Of a stretch of DNA of 64,000 bases, positions 26,301-33,860 are shown piece after piece (position 1 is the first letter of the stretch; each line of letters starts with the position of its first letter). The DNA lies in contig CM029114.1 of assembly GCA_016859345.1 (NCBI GenBank), forward strand, positions 16,510,001 to 16,574,000, written 5' to 3'. Made by a program: the position numbers and the translations under genes. The notes below the pieces were generated by a model. It was given only the letters and a program-made list of their open reading frames with translations, ran no database searches and had not been told where the DNA came from. This stretch comes from Istiophorus platypterus. Its lineage: Eukaryota > Chordata > Actinopteri > Istiophoriformes > Istiophoridae.

Positions 26301-28748
26301 TGGAATTACAGGAGCATATAGAAATGAGAGCTGGTTGTTTTGGCACAGTTACCAAGAGGACCTGCATGCAGTAACATATAAATGCAAGGGGGGGGGTTTC
26401 CCCATATGGGCGCATCTCATTGCAGTCCTTTCTGTCAGTAGTAAAGAAGAAAAAAGAAACTCCCTTATTAACACACACAAAAAAAGCCAAAATTTCTCAA
26501 CCCTCACCCATCCTATAACAGGACGTTGCTATAGAGACTGACAGTCACTTAATGCACCTCCATTTGCCTTTGTGACCCCCTTCGCCTCCTGTGACCTCTT
26601 CCCATACCACGCCTATTCAAACCTCTCTCACTAATTAGTGCCCCTACCCCCTCCTCATGCCAGGCTCCCTTTTTATCTCTCTCTCTCTCAAGTCTCAGAT
26701 ACTCATATCAGCTATGCCATACCTGTTTGTATGGATTATGACAGAGTTGCCCCCAGAAATCCATTTTGCTTTTCAGCCCTAATAATAGTTAACTTGCTGT
26801 CTGCGTAAAGCACTTTAAGAGGATAATTCTACACCTCCATCTATGGACAGTGCCTGAGGGCAACAACTGCCTGAGGTTACATGTCTTTTGAAACTAATAA
26901 GATATCTAGCATGATGCAAGGTATCTCAAACTTTTGAGGGCTTACAACCAAATGAGAAACATTTTTCTCCCACAGTTAGAGCCCCAGGGTGATAGAGTAT
27001 AGGGAGCCCTGTAAGGAATTGGAATTCCACACATTTTTGGTCATTTGTGAATTTCTCATATGTAGATCACATATAATATGACTAATATTCCAAGTTATCA
27101 CCTTACAATATACACCATTACTAGAAACAATTCCATTAAATCATATGGTGTCCAGAGTATTTATTTTTCTTTTCCCTGTGGTCTAAGTGCCGTTTGATAA
27201 TGGCCTGTGGGAAGAACAAGAGGAGCCTGTAACGCAGGCATACAGGCAATCTTTGAACTTAGAGACACACATATATGCAGCCAGCCTGCCCTCAAATCAG
27301 AGGCTGAACAGTCGTTCATATCAGTTGAGCTGCATCCTATTAATCTGCCTGATATTTGGCATGAAGCAGCCCACTGTTGGGGGAAGGATGACAGGGGAGG
27401 GGCAGTGGGCACTGAACATGCTCGCTTGTCAGCAGCTTGTGAGTGATCATATAACAGAGAGAAAAGCATTGTTTAAGTCTGTGCACCCCTCTTGTTTCCT
27501 TTCTCTCCCGGCCCCTGGTTTCTCCCTCTAACCCTCACCATCCTCTAGCACTTGACATGCATGAGGGGTGAGTACACAGGGGGTAGAGGAAAAACAATTA
27601 TCCTTGGCAGTCATAAATCCACAGGACGTAACTCACAAGCTATTCACTATTAATTCACTGAGTGTTTATAAATGTGGTTAACAGAAGAGAAAAGCAATCC
27701 AAATGCTAAAGTAAATTAGCCTCTAATTAGATTGCGACTCATGAAATTCCCCTTCAAAAGTGTTGATGCAATTAATAACATGTGAAATTGCAAATTAATC
27801 CAATACAAAATTATACGACACACTTGTGTTTGTGTGCGTCTCTCAACGCTTTGAAAAATATAACGCTGTTATCACCGTGGTGACACCGTGTAAATACATT
27901 TCTCCTCAGATGCGGTCACTGGGGCCGACTATATCAAGGGTGAAATGAAACATGCAGAAGAAACAGCGTGGTTACATAGGAAAGTGAGGGACAAGGAAGT
28001 GACAACCATTACATTTGTTCTCCAACCTTCAGCAATGCAGTAGCAAAAATCGAGATAGCAGATTTTCGGATTATGGGGTGTGGGAGTGACACATTGTGAC
28101 ATTACTGTGGTTTTCTGTGCCTGCGTGCAGCCACCTGTTTCATGAATTTCATTTGTGTAACTTCCTGCTTTGGCAGCGTTTTCTCATAACTTAAATAATA
28201 TTTACGTGTATCTGTGTGTTTATACATGCATACTGAGAGATGCCATGACTAGTACATCATTACCTTGGTTGTTTTGCAAATCCACAGTGAAAGCATTTGA
28301 TTCAATCACTGAGAAGAGATTGAAAGGCTCCAAGTAAGTGTAAGTAGGAGTGTGTTTATCTTTTAATATGACTGTGGGCTAGGAACACACACATTGAGGC
28401 TTTACCACGATGTACACTTATCATGGACTCCTCTTTGTGTTTGTGGTTTGTGGTTTTGAGTCTCGGCATGTGCATGTTTTTGCAAGACTGGTAGGTATGT
28501 ATAGCAGTCAAACTGACTGATTGTGATTGCAGTGGTAGCAGAGATTGTGATGAAGCTCCATTTGCACTGGGGGTTGAATAATCAGCATCCCTCTGAGGTA
28601 ATGGGGACCAGGAGGGAGGGCCCTGCATCAGAGGTCCAGCCTGTGCGTGTGTGTGTGTGCGTGTGTGTGCGTGTGTGTGCGTGTGTGTGTGCGTGTGTGT
28701 GCGTGTGTGTGCGTGTGTGCGTGTGTGTGCGTGTGTGTGCGTGTGCGT

Positions 28749-28802
<54 letters not shown>

Positions 28803-31800
28803 GGGTGGCTTGGGGCAGTGGGACACTGCCTCCTGGAACCCTGCGTTTGGTGAAGCTCCATGCCTAATGGGGGCCAGAGAAGTTAATTCCACTGCGCCGA
28901 AGCTTTATCTCATTTTCATACATATGAACGCGCCAGGGCTGAGATCGATTACCACAAACAAATTGAAATGCCTGGGACCAAGAAGGCCCACAGAGAGGAA
29001 AGCATAAAAAGACAGCAGCGATGGGGTGGGGTGTGGTGTGCATGTGTATGTGTCTATGAATTTTTGAGAGGGTATAAGGAAGGCAGAATTCACTGATATG
29101 GATGGAAAGACACAAATCACTACTGCATACTGATTTTCTTCCTTCCTGCATATACACACACCTCTATTATTTAGTGTCACGCATGAGAACTCAACTCATT
29201 CCAGTTCATGCCATCTTCCTTTAAAAGATATTGCAGGTGGGAGGTTATGAGCAAACACACAGAGGTCCTGATGGCTCGCAGAACGATTAGTCTTCAAACA
29301 GGCTCTCTTTCTCCCTACTTTCTTTATCTTTCTGTCTGCTGTACACATTACATACACACAATCAGTTTCTCATTCTGTGTCCCTTTCTCTCTCTATCTCT
29401 CATTAAACATACCATAAAATAAATGTCCATGTCATTAGTCCACTTCTATATTAGCAGTCATTGACTCCCGATGGTCATTTTTGGCACTCGTCTAAGAAGT
29501 TCACTGCTTCATTACGTTTTTTGATGCTTATATCTGGACCTGGAACACCCTGTTACACATCCTCTTTCTTCCTCTTCTTTCCTTCCTCCTCCCTCCTTCT
29601 CTTTCTTAGCTGTATCTCCGTTCATGGGTCTCACTTCCATGCTGAGTTTTCAATATTCCCTCCCTGGCTCTTAGCTTTTCCTTTGCTGCTTCTGTCAGTA
29701 TCACTAGCTGTAGCTCACATACACACATCATACAGTGTAGTCAGAAAGTATTAGGGCTGTGATATGCTTGTCATTGTTTTAGCTCTAATATGGAACACTG
29801 GATTTGAAATGAAGTGATGAATATTGAATTAAGCATTATATATAGGACCTACATTTTAGAACAATGTAGATAGACAAATTATAAACAAACAAATAAGAAA
29901 ACCAATGAGTTTTTTCTATAGCCTAACAGAGGCTTGACAAGCCAAGTCAGTCACATGACCTCTATCCAAACAACAGGCCCATGAAACAAGCAATATGGTG
30001 AAGATGACTGCAGCGCAGTCCGGTCAGATCATTACCAGGAGAAGATGTAAATTGTCTGCATTGGTATGTAACTTGGCCAATGACTTATCAACATTGTTAT
30101 TTATTAATATAAAAAACGTCAATTAAAGTAAAATAAAAATAAAAGGGGATAATAAAAGCAAAGGTCAGCAGTTTAAACTAGTAGTTGTTTAATTTCAAAC
30201 ATGCTGTAGTACAGAGCCAAAAAAAACTAAATGTGGTTATAGGTGAATGTTTAAATATAATATATATGTGGTGAAAAATACAGAGACACACACAGAAGGA
30301 GACAGAACTGCATACAAAGGCCCCAGCTCAGTATGTGTGTCAGTCATTGTTATCGTTATCCACATACTCCTTTAGGTTTTTTGCAATGACACCACCTGAT
30401 ATCAACCACTCCTGGCACCTCCCCTAGATCCTGGAGTTAATCATACGAGTCTTCTACATGTTACTAAAACTTACTATCCATTTCACAGACATAAAATCTA
30501 GGTAGACAAATAAAGAGCAGCAATCATCTCCGCCGCATTATAACCATAAACATACAGTGAAGAAAGGCCTTTAAACCCCAACTGCTTAAGTAAATCTGTT
30601 CAGAAGCTAATAGATAAGACTATAGTTGTAAAAAGCAGCTTCCTGGTACAGATGTTAACCATGTGAGTGTGAAACAGGATGTGCCCCTAAAAAAAGCATT
30701 CATCAAAAGAGCCAGGAGGATCAGCCCTGTAAAAAAAAAATCATAATTTCACTGCAAACTGTAAAAGCTGCTTGTCCTCCCCTAATATTCTCTGTTGCTC
30801 GAGCAACCTATGTTTATAAATACTATAGTACTATACAGTGAGATATCATAGTATTTGGATTTAATACAAATAATGAATGGTGGAATCTGAAATGTTTCTT
30901 CTAAGAAAGTTATTTCCATTTCCTTACCTAAGTGCCAGAAAAGTGGCATTAATTTTTTTTTTTTTCTCCAAATCAGAAGCAGCTAGCTTTGAAACTTGAT
31001 TAATAGGCCAAGCTTGGGGACAGGATAGTGAAACACAGGGAGGGTAACTAAACAGGCCGGTCAGAGTTCAAGGCAAGCTGTGGTAACCTTCGTTAAAGCC
31101 CAACAGTTATACCCAGATGGCCAACCGGCTTCTCAAAGTGGGGGAGGATAGGCACGTGCACTAACAGACACATCTAGAAGATTTAAAGCCAACCACCCTG
31201 CTTAAACATTGTGCCATTTTCATGCAAACCTGATTATGGAACCAAAACCAGACCAATTTCAAGATTTTTTGCCTTAATTGCATCATCCCCAGCTGTATAA
31301 GCAAGAAACACTCGAGAGAGGTACTAAGTGAAAGACAACAAATTCGGATGTTATGCATGATAAATAGCACTGGTCTGAAAGTACACATAACGCAGGACAA
31401 AGAGGAAAGGCCAAATAGTTAGGAGATAAGGGTGTCGTACTTCTAAAAAAAACATTTTAGAAGAAAGAGACAAACTGCTGAGTATATACACAGGAACAGT
31501 TGTATTACTATGGATGAGCATATATCTGTATTACTTACTGTACAAATGTTAACCCTTAAATCCTGCAACTACATGCCAATGCCTGGCCTAACCCTAGAGT
31601 CTAAATCGATTCATAAACCAAAAGTAAAAAAATAAAATGACAGATGTTTATACCTCTCTCGTCTCAACAGTTCATAAATCATATGAATTTGAAGCACAGA
31701 GAACAGCAGAAAAAGCTACTCTGTATTTTCTTAATATTTCCCTATAAAAATAAAACTAAACTGCACAAAGAATGCGATTTTAGCTTCTTGAGGGAGCACC

Positions 31801-32817
31801 GAGGGCATTTGAGGACACCATTTCAGCCAACTCCATACTCTACTTTTATGCCACTCCTCCGCCCATTCCCCCATCCCCCCCACCCCCCCCATCCCCCTAC
31901 CAACATCACACTCAGGGTGCTGTCTGGGTACCCTCACGCTTCACTGCCTAGTGCTGTGGGCGTACTGGGCGTCACTCCACATCACTTGGCATTAGACTCC
32001 ACTGTATTTGCTTGGCTGTATATGTACGTGTGTATGTGTGTGTGTATGTGTATGTCTGTGAAACAGAGTCAAACGACACAATTGTTCATGCATGTGCAAA
32101 CTGTATCTTGTCCATCTGTGTACATGAACGCTAAATGTTATGTGTTTATAATGCATGAATAATATGTGTGTATGGCTTTATGGGTCAGTGGGTGTTAATT
32201 AGAGCTCATTAATGTATATCAGTGGTTGGAATGTAGTTTTAGAAAATGGGGTAGATGAAAGGATGCAGGGTACTTGATCAATACACTCACCTTTGGGTTT
32301 CTGATCAGCAGCCTGCAGAAGGGGAGAGAGAAATGCACTTAGGAACTTAATACAGCAAGGGCGATGTTTATCATTCGATCAAAACTGTTAATCTTTTTAA
32401 TTATGTGATGACAAAACCTAGAGCCTTACTCTACTGCATTGTGACCAAGTACAGGGAGCCAATCTTTTCAAGACATTCGTAATTTTTTCTGTTGAAGGGC
32501 AGCCAGCATTGAACAGAAGAAGTCAGTGGGTGTTTGTTTACTGGAAACTTGCAGAATAAGTTTTAACAAATCAGCCAAAGAAAAAAAAATGATTGGAAAA
32601 TACGGGAAGTCTTTAAAGGTTTAAAAAGGCACTAACTGAAATAAACCAACACACATACAGTGCCGACTAAAGTGTTTGGGAGTTGGCTTAAAACTACTTG
32701 CATCTTTATCAATATGTGTGTGTTTATGAACATGTTCATGATTTTCACCTTCACCTTTTTCTGAGCAACGTCCTTCTTGGTCTTTTCTTCTTGTTTTTTC
32801 TTTTTCTTTTCTTCCAT
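214..32817 (-). CDS. tnrc6c: TNRC6C (GW182 family) coding region, 16 exons, 3' end outside window
   Basis: GW182/TNRC6 proteins are cytoplasmic P-body scaffolds. They bind Argonaute through Gly-Trp repeats and recruit PABP and the CCR4-NOT and PAN2-PAN3 deadenylases to silence microRNA targets. Sixteen exons join with matching phases into 4,720 open nucleotides, about 1,573 residues. Domain order is: Lys/Glu-rich N-terminus (1-28), PREVPPRFR block (in 29-160), GW-repeat region (161-1050) with Argonaute hook near 854-898, UBA-like domain (about 1114-1160), Pro/Ser-rich segment (1201-1295) and Gln-rich segment (1296-1430). The paralogue call rests on blocks I recall from TNRC6C rather than A or B: NLNPNANPSAWPVLGHEGG, VQAQLLQFAAKNIGLNPALL and GLNPNMNVN. 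Human TNRC6C is about 1,690 residues or somewhat longer by isoform, so roughly the last 300 or more residues (PAM2, RRM, C-terminal motifs) are missing here only because the window ends. Fish may carry two tnrc6c copies; I cannot tell which this is. Confidence 0.9.
406..1752 (-). other. tnrc6c intron 16
   Basis: This AT-rich 1.35-kb intron lies between exons 16 and 17. The only structure I see is a 15-nt unit (TATATTCTAACTTCA) repeated exactly at 1,624-1,638 and 1,639-1,653, with a third degenerate copy after it. Confidence 0.75.
1753..1911 (-). CDS. tnrc6c: tnrc6c exon 16: GLNPNMNVN block
   Basis: The exon is 159 nt, phase 1 to 1. It reads SGLNPNMNVNCMEVGGLS, then LKEPPQPQSRLSQWTHSNSM, DSGNSSNMDNNLNKH plus one base. 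TNRC6C has AGLNPNMNVNSMDMTGGLS and QSRLPQWTHPNSMD. The QSRLxxWT core is shared by all TNRC6 proteins. Acceptor TGCGCAG, donor CACG/GTACGT. Confidence 0.92.
1912..3158 (-). other. tnrc6c introns 14 and 15 (with exon 15 between)
   Basis: The two introns are 1,912-2,262 (351 nt) and 2,543-3,158 (616 nt). They are AT-rich and plain. I see no repeat family or RNA gene in them. Confidence 0.7.
2263..2542 (-). CDS. tnrc6c: tnrc6c exon 15: Gln-rich segment, second part
   Basis: The exon is 280 nt, phase 0 to 1. It starts VARTITNMQQQIQQHQRQL, then YQALLMKQQQLPSHSSSSS, a Gly/Pro-rich stretch, and TPGLADTLHTKESPSSPNAY ending STYPL. The human counterpart is VARTITNLQQQIQQHQRQLA through TPGLPDLQTKEQQSSPNTF. 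A poly-Ser run replaces the poly-Pro of the mammalian protein. Acceptor TTTCCCCCAG, donor CTCT/GTGAGT. Confidence 0.92.
3159..3242 (-). CDS. tnrc6c: tnrc6c exon 14: Gln-rich segment, first part
   Basis: The exon is 84 nt, phase 0 to 0 (28 codons): AYQRLQIQQQMMQAQRNV, then SGPIRQQEQQ. It matches human TNRC6C AYQRLQIQQQMLQAQRNV. The Gln-rich region of GW182 proteins contributes to P-body localisation. The donor is CAA/GTGAGT, with A instead of G at -1. Confidence 0.92.
3524..3643 (-). CDS. tnrc6c: tnrc6c exon 13: VQAQLLQFAAKN block
   Basis: The exon is 120 nt, phase 0 to 0 (40 codons). It reads VQAQLLQFAAKNIGLNPALL, then TSPINPQQMTLLYQLQQLQM. The first 25 residues are essentially those of TNRC6C and differ clearly from TNRC6A (VSLLKYAPNN) and TNRC6B (ASMLKQFPNS), so this exon is the best single proof of the paralogue. 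Acceptor CCCTCCAG, donor ATG/GTGAGT. Confidence 0.94.
3644..4539 (-). other. tnrc6c intron 12
   Basis: This 896-nt intron holds a plus-oriented LINE-like 3' end with a TGGA tail near 4,130-4,263 (listed separately). It also has a purine-rich run at about 4,020-4,048. Confidence 0.7.
4130..4263 (+). mobile_element. LINE/SINE 3'-end fragment with TGGA tail
   Basis: The stretch contains CTGTGATAGACTGGCGACC, TGTCCAGGTTGTACCCTGC and a GGATAAGTGGTATAG-like end followed by TGGATGGATGGATGGA. This is the layout I recall for the very common teleost LINE-type 3' end that finishes in a TGGA microsatellite. It is truncated and diverged and has no coding capacity here. Family assignment needs a repeat library. 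Confidence 0.75.
4540..4677 (-). CDS. tnrc6c: tnrc6c exon 12: MFGSSGAAQAR to QFLSPQ segment
   Basis: The exon is 138 nt, phase 0 to 0 (46 codons): IPSGMFGSSGAAQARAMQQ, then PPQPPVPPLSSSQPSLRAQ, VPQFLSPQ. It aligns with human TNRC6C IPSGNLGMFGNSGAAQARTM and QPSLRAQVPQFLSPQ. Acceptor CTTACAG, donor CAG/GTAGAT. No other exon boundary in this part of the gene is as clear from the protein match alone. Confidence 0.92.
4678..5720 (-). other. tnrc6c intron 11
   Basis: This 1.04-kb intron is AT-rich. It contains an 11-nt unit (AACATTAACTC) repeated about three times at 5,541-5,571. I see no other structure. Confidence 0.7.
5721..5867 (-). CDS. tnrc6c: tnrc6c exon 11: Pro/Ser-rich segment
   Basis: The exon is 147 nt, phase 0 to 0 (49 codons). 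It reads DGVLSDDAPPSPFLPSPSLK, then LPLANSSLPGQGLGQGNPGL, AMQNLNNRQ. The SPFLPSPSLKLPL core and the MQNLN end are shared with TNRC6C. This follows the UBA-like domain in the middle of the protein. Acceptor GTCCAG; donor CAG/GTAAAA. Confidence 0.92.
6134..6276 (-). CDS. tnrc6c: tnrc6c exon 10: end of UBA-like domain and linker
   Basis: The exon is 143 nt, phase 1 to 0. It begins SALLEKKTDLDKRGMGMSD, closing the UBA-like domain, and continues NGMNKPLLCRPTVLSKDPS to DRTSFLDK. Human TNRC6C has SALLEKKVDVDKRGLGVTD and ends PTFLDK at the same point. Acceptor is GGCTCCCAG; donor AAG/GTAAAA is followed by a poly-A run. Confidence 0.92.
6539..6596 (-). CDS. tnrc6c: tnrc6c exon 9: middle of UBA-like domain
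   Basis: This short 58-nt exon (phase 0 to 1) encodes RDPAEEALKSNNMNLDQAM plus one base. It corresponds to helices 2 and 3 of the UBA-like fold (human: REPAEEALKSNNMNLDQAM), differing at one position. Acceptor GTTACAG, donor ATGA/GTAAGT. Confidence 0.92.
6909..6986 (-). CDS. tnrc6c: tnrc6c exon 8: first part of UBA-like domain
   Basis: The exon is 78 nt, phase 0 to 0, and reads GKIGNKPDEAWIMNRLIKQ followed by LTDMGFP. The stretch DEAWIMNRLIKQLTDMGFP is the first helix and the MGF/Y loop of the UBA-like domain of TNRC6C. Acceptor is TTTGCAG; the donor is CCG/GTATAT, weaker than its neighbours. Confidence 0.92.
7113..7279 (-). CDS. tnrc6c: tnrc6c exon 7: MQDSWGG to GNGPKKG segment
   Basis: The exon is 167 nt, phase 1 to 0. 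It encodes PKPMQDSWGGGGEEIG, then MSTSQWDTEDGDMWNSPTSQ, ESSSSCNSWGNGPKKGPSK. This matches the TNRC6 block between the GW repeats and the UBA domain (human C: SKSMQEGWGSGGDE, then TSQWEDEEGDVWN, SSWGNAPKKG). Acceptor is TTTTGTAG and donor AAG/GTCAGT. Confidence 0.92.
7280..8120 (-). other. tnrc6c intron 6
   Basis: This is an 841-nt intron. I see no repeat, RNA gene or additional exon in it. Confidence 0.65.
8121..8324 (-). CDS. tnrc6c: tnrc6c exon 6: end of GW-repeat region
   Basis: The exon is 204 nt, phase 1 to 1. It reads GWGELPSVQPKSEPAWGEP, then TSTVDNGTSAWGKPPGGV and GGWGDSGHEPSGPFGR, ending in SAPCKP. The same order (SGWGEMP, STLVDNGTAAWGKPP, GSGWGDH, FGRAGAP, LCKP) occurs in human TNRC6C. 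It adds at least four more Trp-Gly motifs to the Argonaute-binding region. Acceptor is CCTTCTAG; donor is CCAG/GTAACA. Confidence 0.92.
8325..9051 (-). other. tnrc6c intron 5
   Basis: This 727-nt intron has a pyrimidine-rich acceptor region just before exon 6. No other feature is visible. Confidence 0.65.
9052..11520 (-). CDS. tnrc6c: tnrc6c exon 5: Gly-Trp repeat Argonaute-binding region
   Basis: This single 2,469-nt exon (phase 1 to 1) encodes about residues 161-983. By my reading about 28 tryptophans sit next to a glycine in a Ser/Gly/Asn-rich background, the classic GW182 Argonaute-binding composition; Trp side chains insert into pockets of the Argonaute PIWI domain. Landmarks are NNWDKVIIDESDTEAWPS near the start, NPNANPSAWPVLGHEGG (11,024-11,093), DLDPRVLSNSGWGQTPI (10,239-10,318) and the Argonaute hook (9,308-9,440) with EEPSPPSIRRKMEIDDGTS and WGDPSTYNKTVNMWDRNN. 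After the hook comes an Asn/His-rich insert (9,052-9,258). Acceptor is CTCTTTAG and donor CCCAG/GTAACG. Long ORFs on the plus strand here are antisense shadows of the Ser/Gly/Trp codons. Confidence 0.95.
12786..12866 (-). mobile_element. tRNA-like SINE head relic
   Basis: On the minus strand the stretch reads CTGGCCCAGTGGTTAGGATG, a perfect match to the polymerase III A-box TRGCNNAGYGG. The expected B-box is weak (GGATCAATAGTCTCC) and no cloverleaf can be drawn convincingly, so this is more likely a decayed tRNA-derived SINE than a tRNA gene. Confidence 0.35.
14757..14784 (+). repeat. poly-G tract
   Basis: A run of G broken only by single T bases forms a potential G-quadruplex within intron 4. 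It was probably made by slippage. Confidence 0.8.
16501..16530. repeat. (TG)15 microsatellite
   Basis: This perfect dinucleotide repeat lies in intron 4 and is followed by imperfect TG-rich sequence to about 16,555. Confidence 0.95.
18441..18485. repeat. imperfect (TG)n microsatellite
   Basis: A TG-rich stretch interrupted by A and C bases lies in intron 4. Confidence 0.85.
19183..19578 (-). CDS. tnrc6c: tnrc6c exon 4: conserved N-terminal block with Ser-rich tracts
   Basis: The exon is 396 nt, phase 1 to 1. It begins with the rest of a Val codon and reads VPEPAPTKPSPGPPHH. It then has a Ser/Pro/Gln-rich linker, the family signature YPPREVPPRFRHQEHKQLL followed by KRGQPLP, and a poly-Ser/Thr tail ending TATKRHP. 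The signature block is nearly identical in TNRC6A, B and C and gives high confidence. Acceptor is CATTCAG and donor CCCAG/GTTTGT. The Ser tracts are coded partly by AGC/TCC runs, which makes the opposite strand look like acidic ORFs; those are shadows. Confidence 0.9.
20279..20353. repeat. (AC)37 microsatellite
   Basis: An uninterrupted AC run of 75 nt, the longest perfect dinucleotide repeat in the window, is likely polymorphic. Confidence 0.98.
23688..24375. mobile_element. composite interspersed element with nested inverted repeats
   Basis: Outer arms near 23,945-24,016 and 24,294-24,365 are inverted copies of each other; both contain the word AAGATAATAAATAAAAGTTA or its close complement. 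A second inverted pair is 23,745-23,795 with 24,245-24,297 (GACAACTGGATCTC against its complement). Inside the left half a third pair, 23,805-23,825 and 23,846-23,866, forms a 21-bp stem with two mismatches and a 20-nt loop. The right half contains GAAGAAGCCTTTTGGATGAG AGGTGAAA, which resembles a repeat I recall as very common in fish genomes. No protein is encoded. The family is not assigned. Confidence 0.65.
26226..26255. repeat. 10-nt tandem repeat, three copies
   Basis: The unit GCCTATAAAT occurs three times head to tail without a mismatch. Confidence 0.95.
28642..28796. repeat. compound (GT)n/(GTGC)n microsatellite
   Basis: About 155 nt of alternating purine/pyrimidine, with GC dinucleotides interspersed in GT runs and a pure GT run at the 3' end, followed by a run of G from 28,798. 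The alternating pattern favours Z-DNA. It creates false ORFs of Thr-His and Cys-Val repeats in several frames. Confidence 0.97.
32291..32312 (-). CDS. tnrc6c: tnrc6c exon 3: 22-nt microexon
   Basis: This microexon encodes AADQKPK plus the first base of a Val codon. It is flanked by CTGCAG before and GTGAGT after, both strong splice signals. It enters in phase 0 and leaves in phase 1, which is what exon 2 and exon 4 require. The joined product AQKK-AADQKPKVPEP lines up with AQKKATEQKIKVPEQ in TNRC6A, so the exon is expected from the family. It sits 442 nt from exon 2 and 12.7 kb from exon 4. Confidence 0.85.
32313..32754 (-). other. tnrc6c intron 2
   Basis: This 442-nt intron lies between the start-codon exon and the microexon. 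No other feature is seen. Confidence 0.7.
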
Positions 32818-32841
32818 CAAATGGTTCTCTTTCCTCTGTTG
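32755..32841 (-). CDS. tnrc6c: tnrc6c exon 2: probable start codon and Lys-rich N-terminus
   Basis: The frame reads LMEEKKKKKQEEKTKKDVAQKK, matching the charged start of the TNRC6 family (TNRC6A has a similar LMEEKKKKK). The ATG at 32,817 is the likely start. Upstream in the same frame the codons are QRKENHL, and a TAG follows 24 nt before the ATG, exactly at a possible acceptor. The acceptor is either CTAG ending at 32,842 or CAACAG ending at 32,836, so the exon's 5' edge is uncertain by six bases. The donor is AAAAAG/GTGAAG. A second GTGAAA lies six bases further on and could add Val-Lys. The context of the ATG is weak (T at -3, G at +4), so an upstream coding exon remains possible, since TNRC6A and B have extra residues before this point. 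Confidence 0.8.
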
Positions 32842-33794
32842 CTAGCTTCTCTCAGCTATCCAACAAAAAAAGAGAAAGAGTATTAAGTGAAACATGAAGG
32901 AGAAAGGCTAGGATTCAGCTCAATTGCTTAGTGTCCTTCACTTTTTCATTATCAAAACTTTGTCAACTCATTTACATCACAGACTTAAACATTTATGGCA
33001 TTCAGTCATGGTCGCATTGAGCTATTAAAATTTCACAAAAAAATGCACACATGCAGCGTGCATATAAACTCCTATTGAGCCCCTTCCTTTTGATCCATGA
33101 GTGAGTCAGTGCCTAAGTGCACTCAGTGCCTGGAAAAACTTTCCCATCCACAATCATCACTTCATACGAAAATCACGGCATGCACTTCTGAGGAACGCTC
33201 TCCCTCATAGTTGAAAACTGAAGAGGGGAAGATAGAATGGGGGGACAGAAGTGTACCAATAAGGAAAAAAGAAAAACATATGAATTAGAGAGATGAAGAT
33301 ATAGAAAGTGAACACTAAGCATGAAGGCCTGTGTAAAAGGGGTGAGTTTACAGACAGCAGGAAATGGCAAGAAAATAAAAAGGCAAGAGATTTAAAGGAC
33401 TGAAAGGAAGATAAGGTAAAAGCCAACAGACTGACATAATAAGACACAAGGCCTTTTTACACAGATCTGTTTTCAGTGGGTGTGAGTCAAACTAGTTAGA
33501 TATCTAGCCCGGGGGCCAGGGAAACTAAGTGCTTCATTTCAGCCTGTATTTCCTTTGGCTCAGCCTCAGTGACAGCTCCTGGAAACTATTAGAAGCATGA
33601 GCTGGGCCATAGGGATTGAACATGTGAGTGTTTAGTCTTCACTAAGTGCAATGGATACTAATGTATAATACATCAGTATGTCATATCAAATCAATGATAC
33701 CACTTTCAAAATGTGCAAATAAAAATCAATCATCCCCAAGTCAGTCTAAAATAATGGTCTATTTGTGTTTGCTGGCCATGAAGAGTGCATATAA

Positions 33795-33796
<2 letters not shown>

Positions 33797-33858
<62 letters not shown>
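33797..33858. repeat. (AC)31 microsatellite
   Basis: A perfect AC run in intron 1. Confidence 0.97.

Positions 33859-33860
<2 letters not shown>

Larger units (their letters stand above)
19579..32290 (-). other. tnrc6c intron 3 (12.7 kb)
   Basis: This is the largest intron of the visible gene, separating the 22-nt microexon from exon 4. It holds the long (AC)n repeat at 20,279, the nested inverted-repeat element at 23,688-24,375, a 10-nt tandem repeat at 26,226-26,255, an AT-rich candidate conserved element at 27,590-27,815 and the compound GT/GC repeat at 28,642. I found no further exon with family similarity. Confidence 0.7.

Noticed and set aside
28356..28892. ORFs of Thr-His and Cys-Val repeats
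   Set aside because: They are translations of the GT/GC microsatellite.
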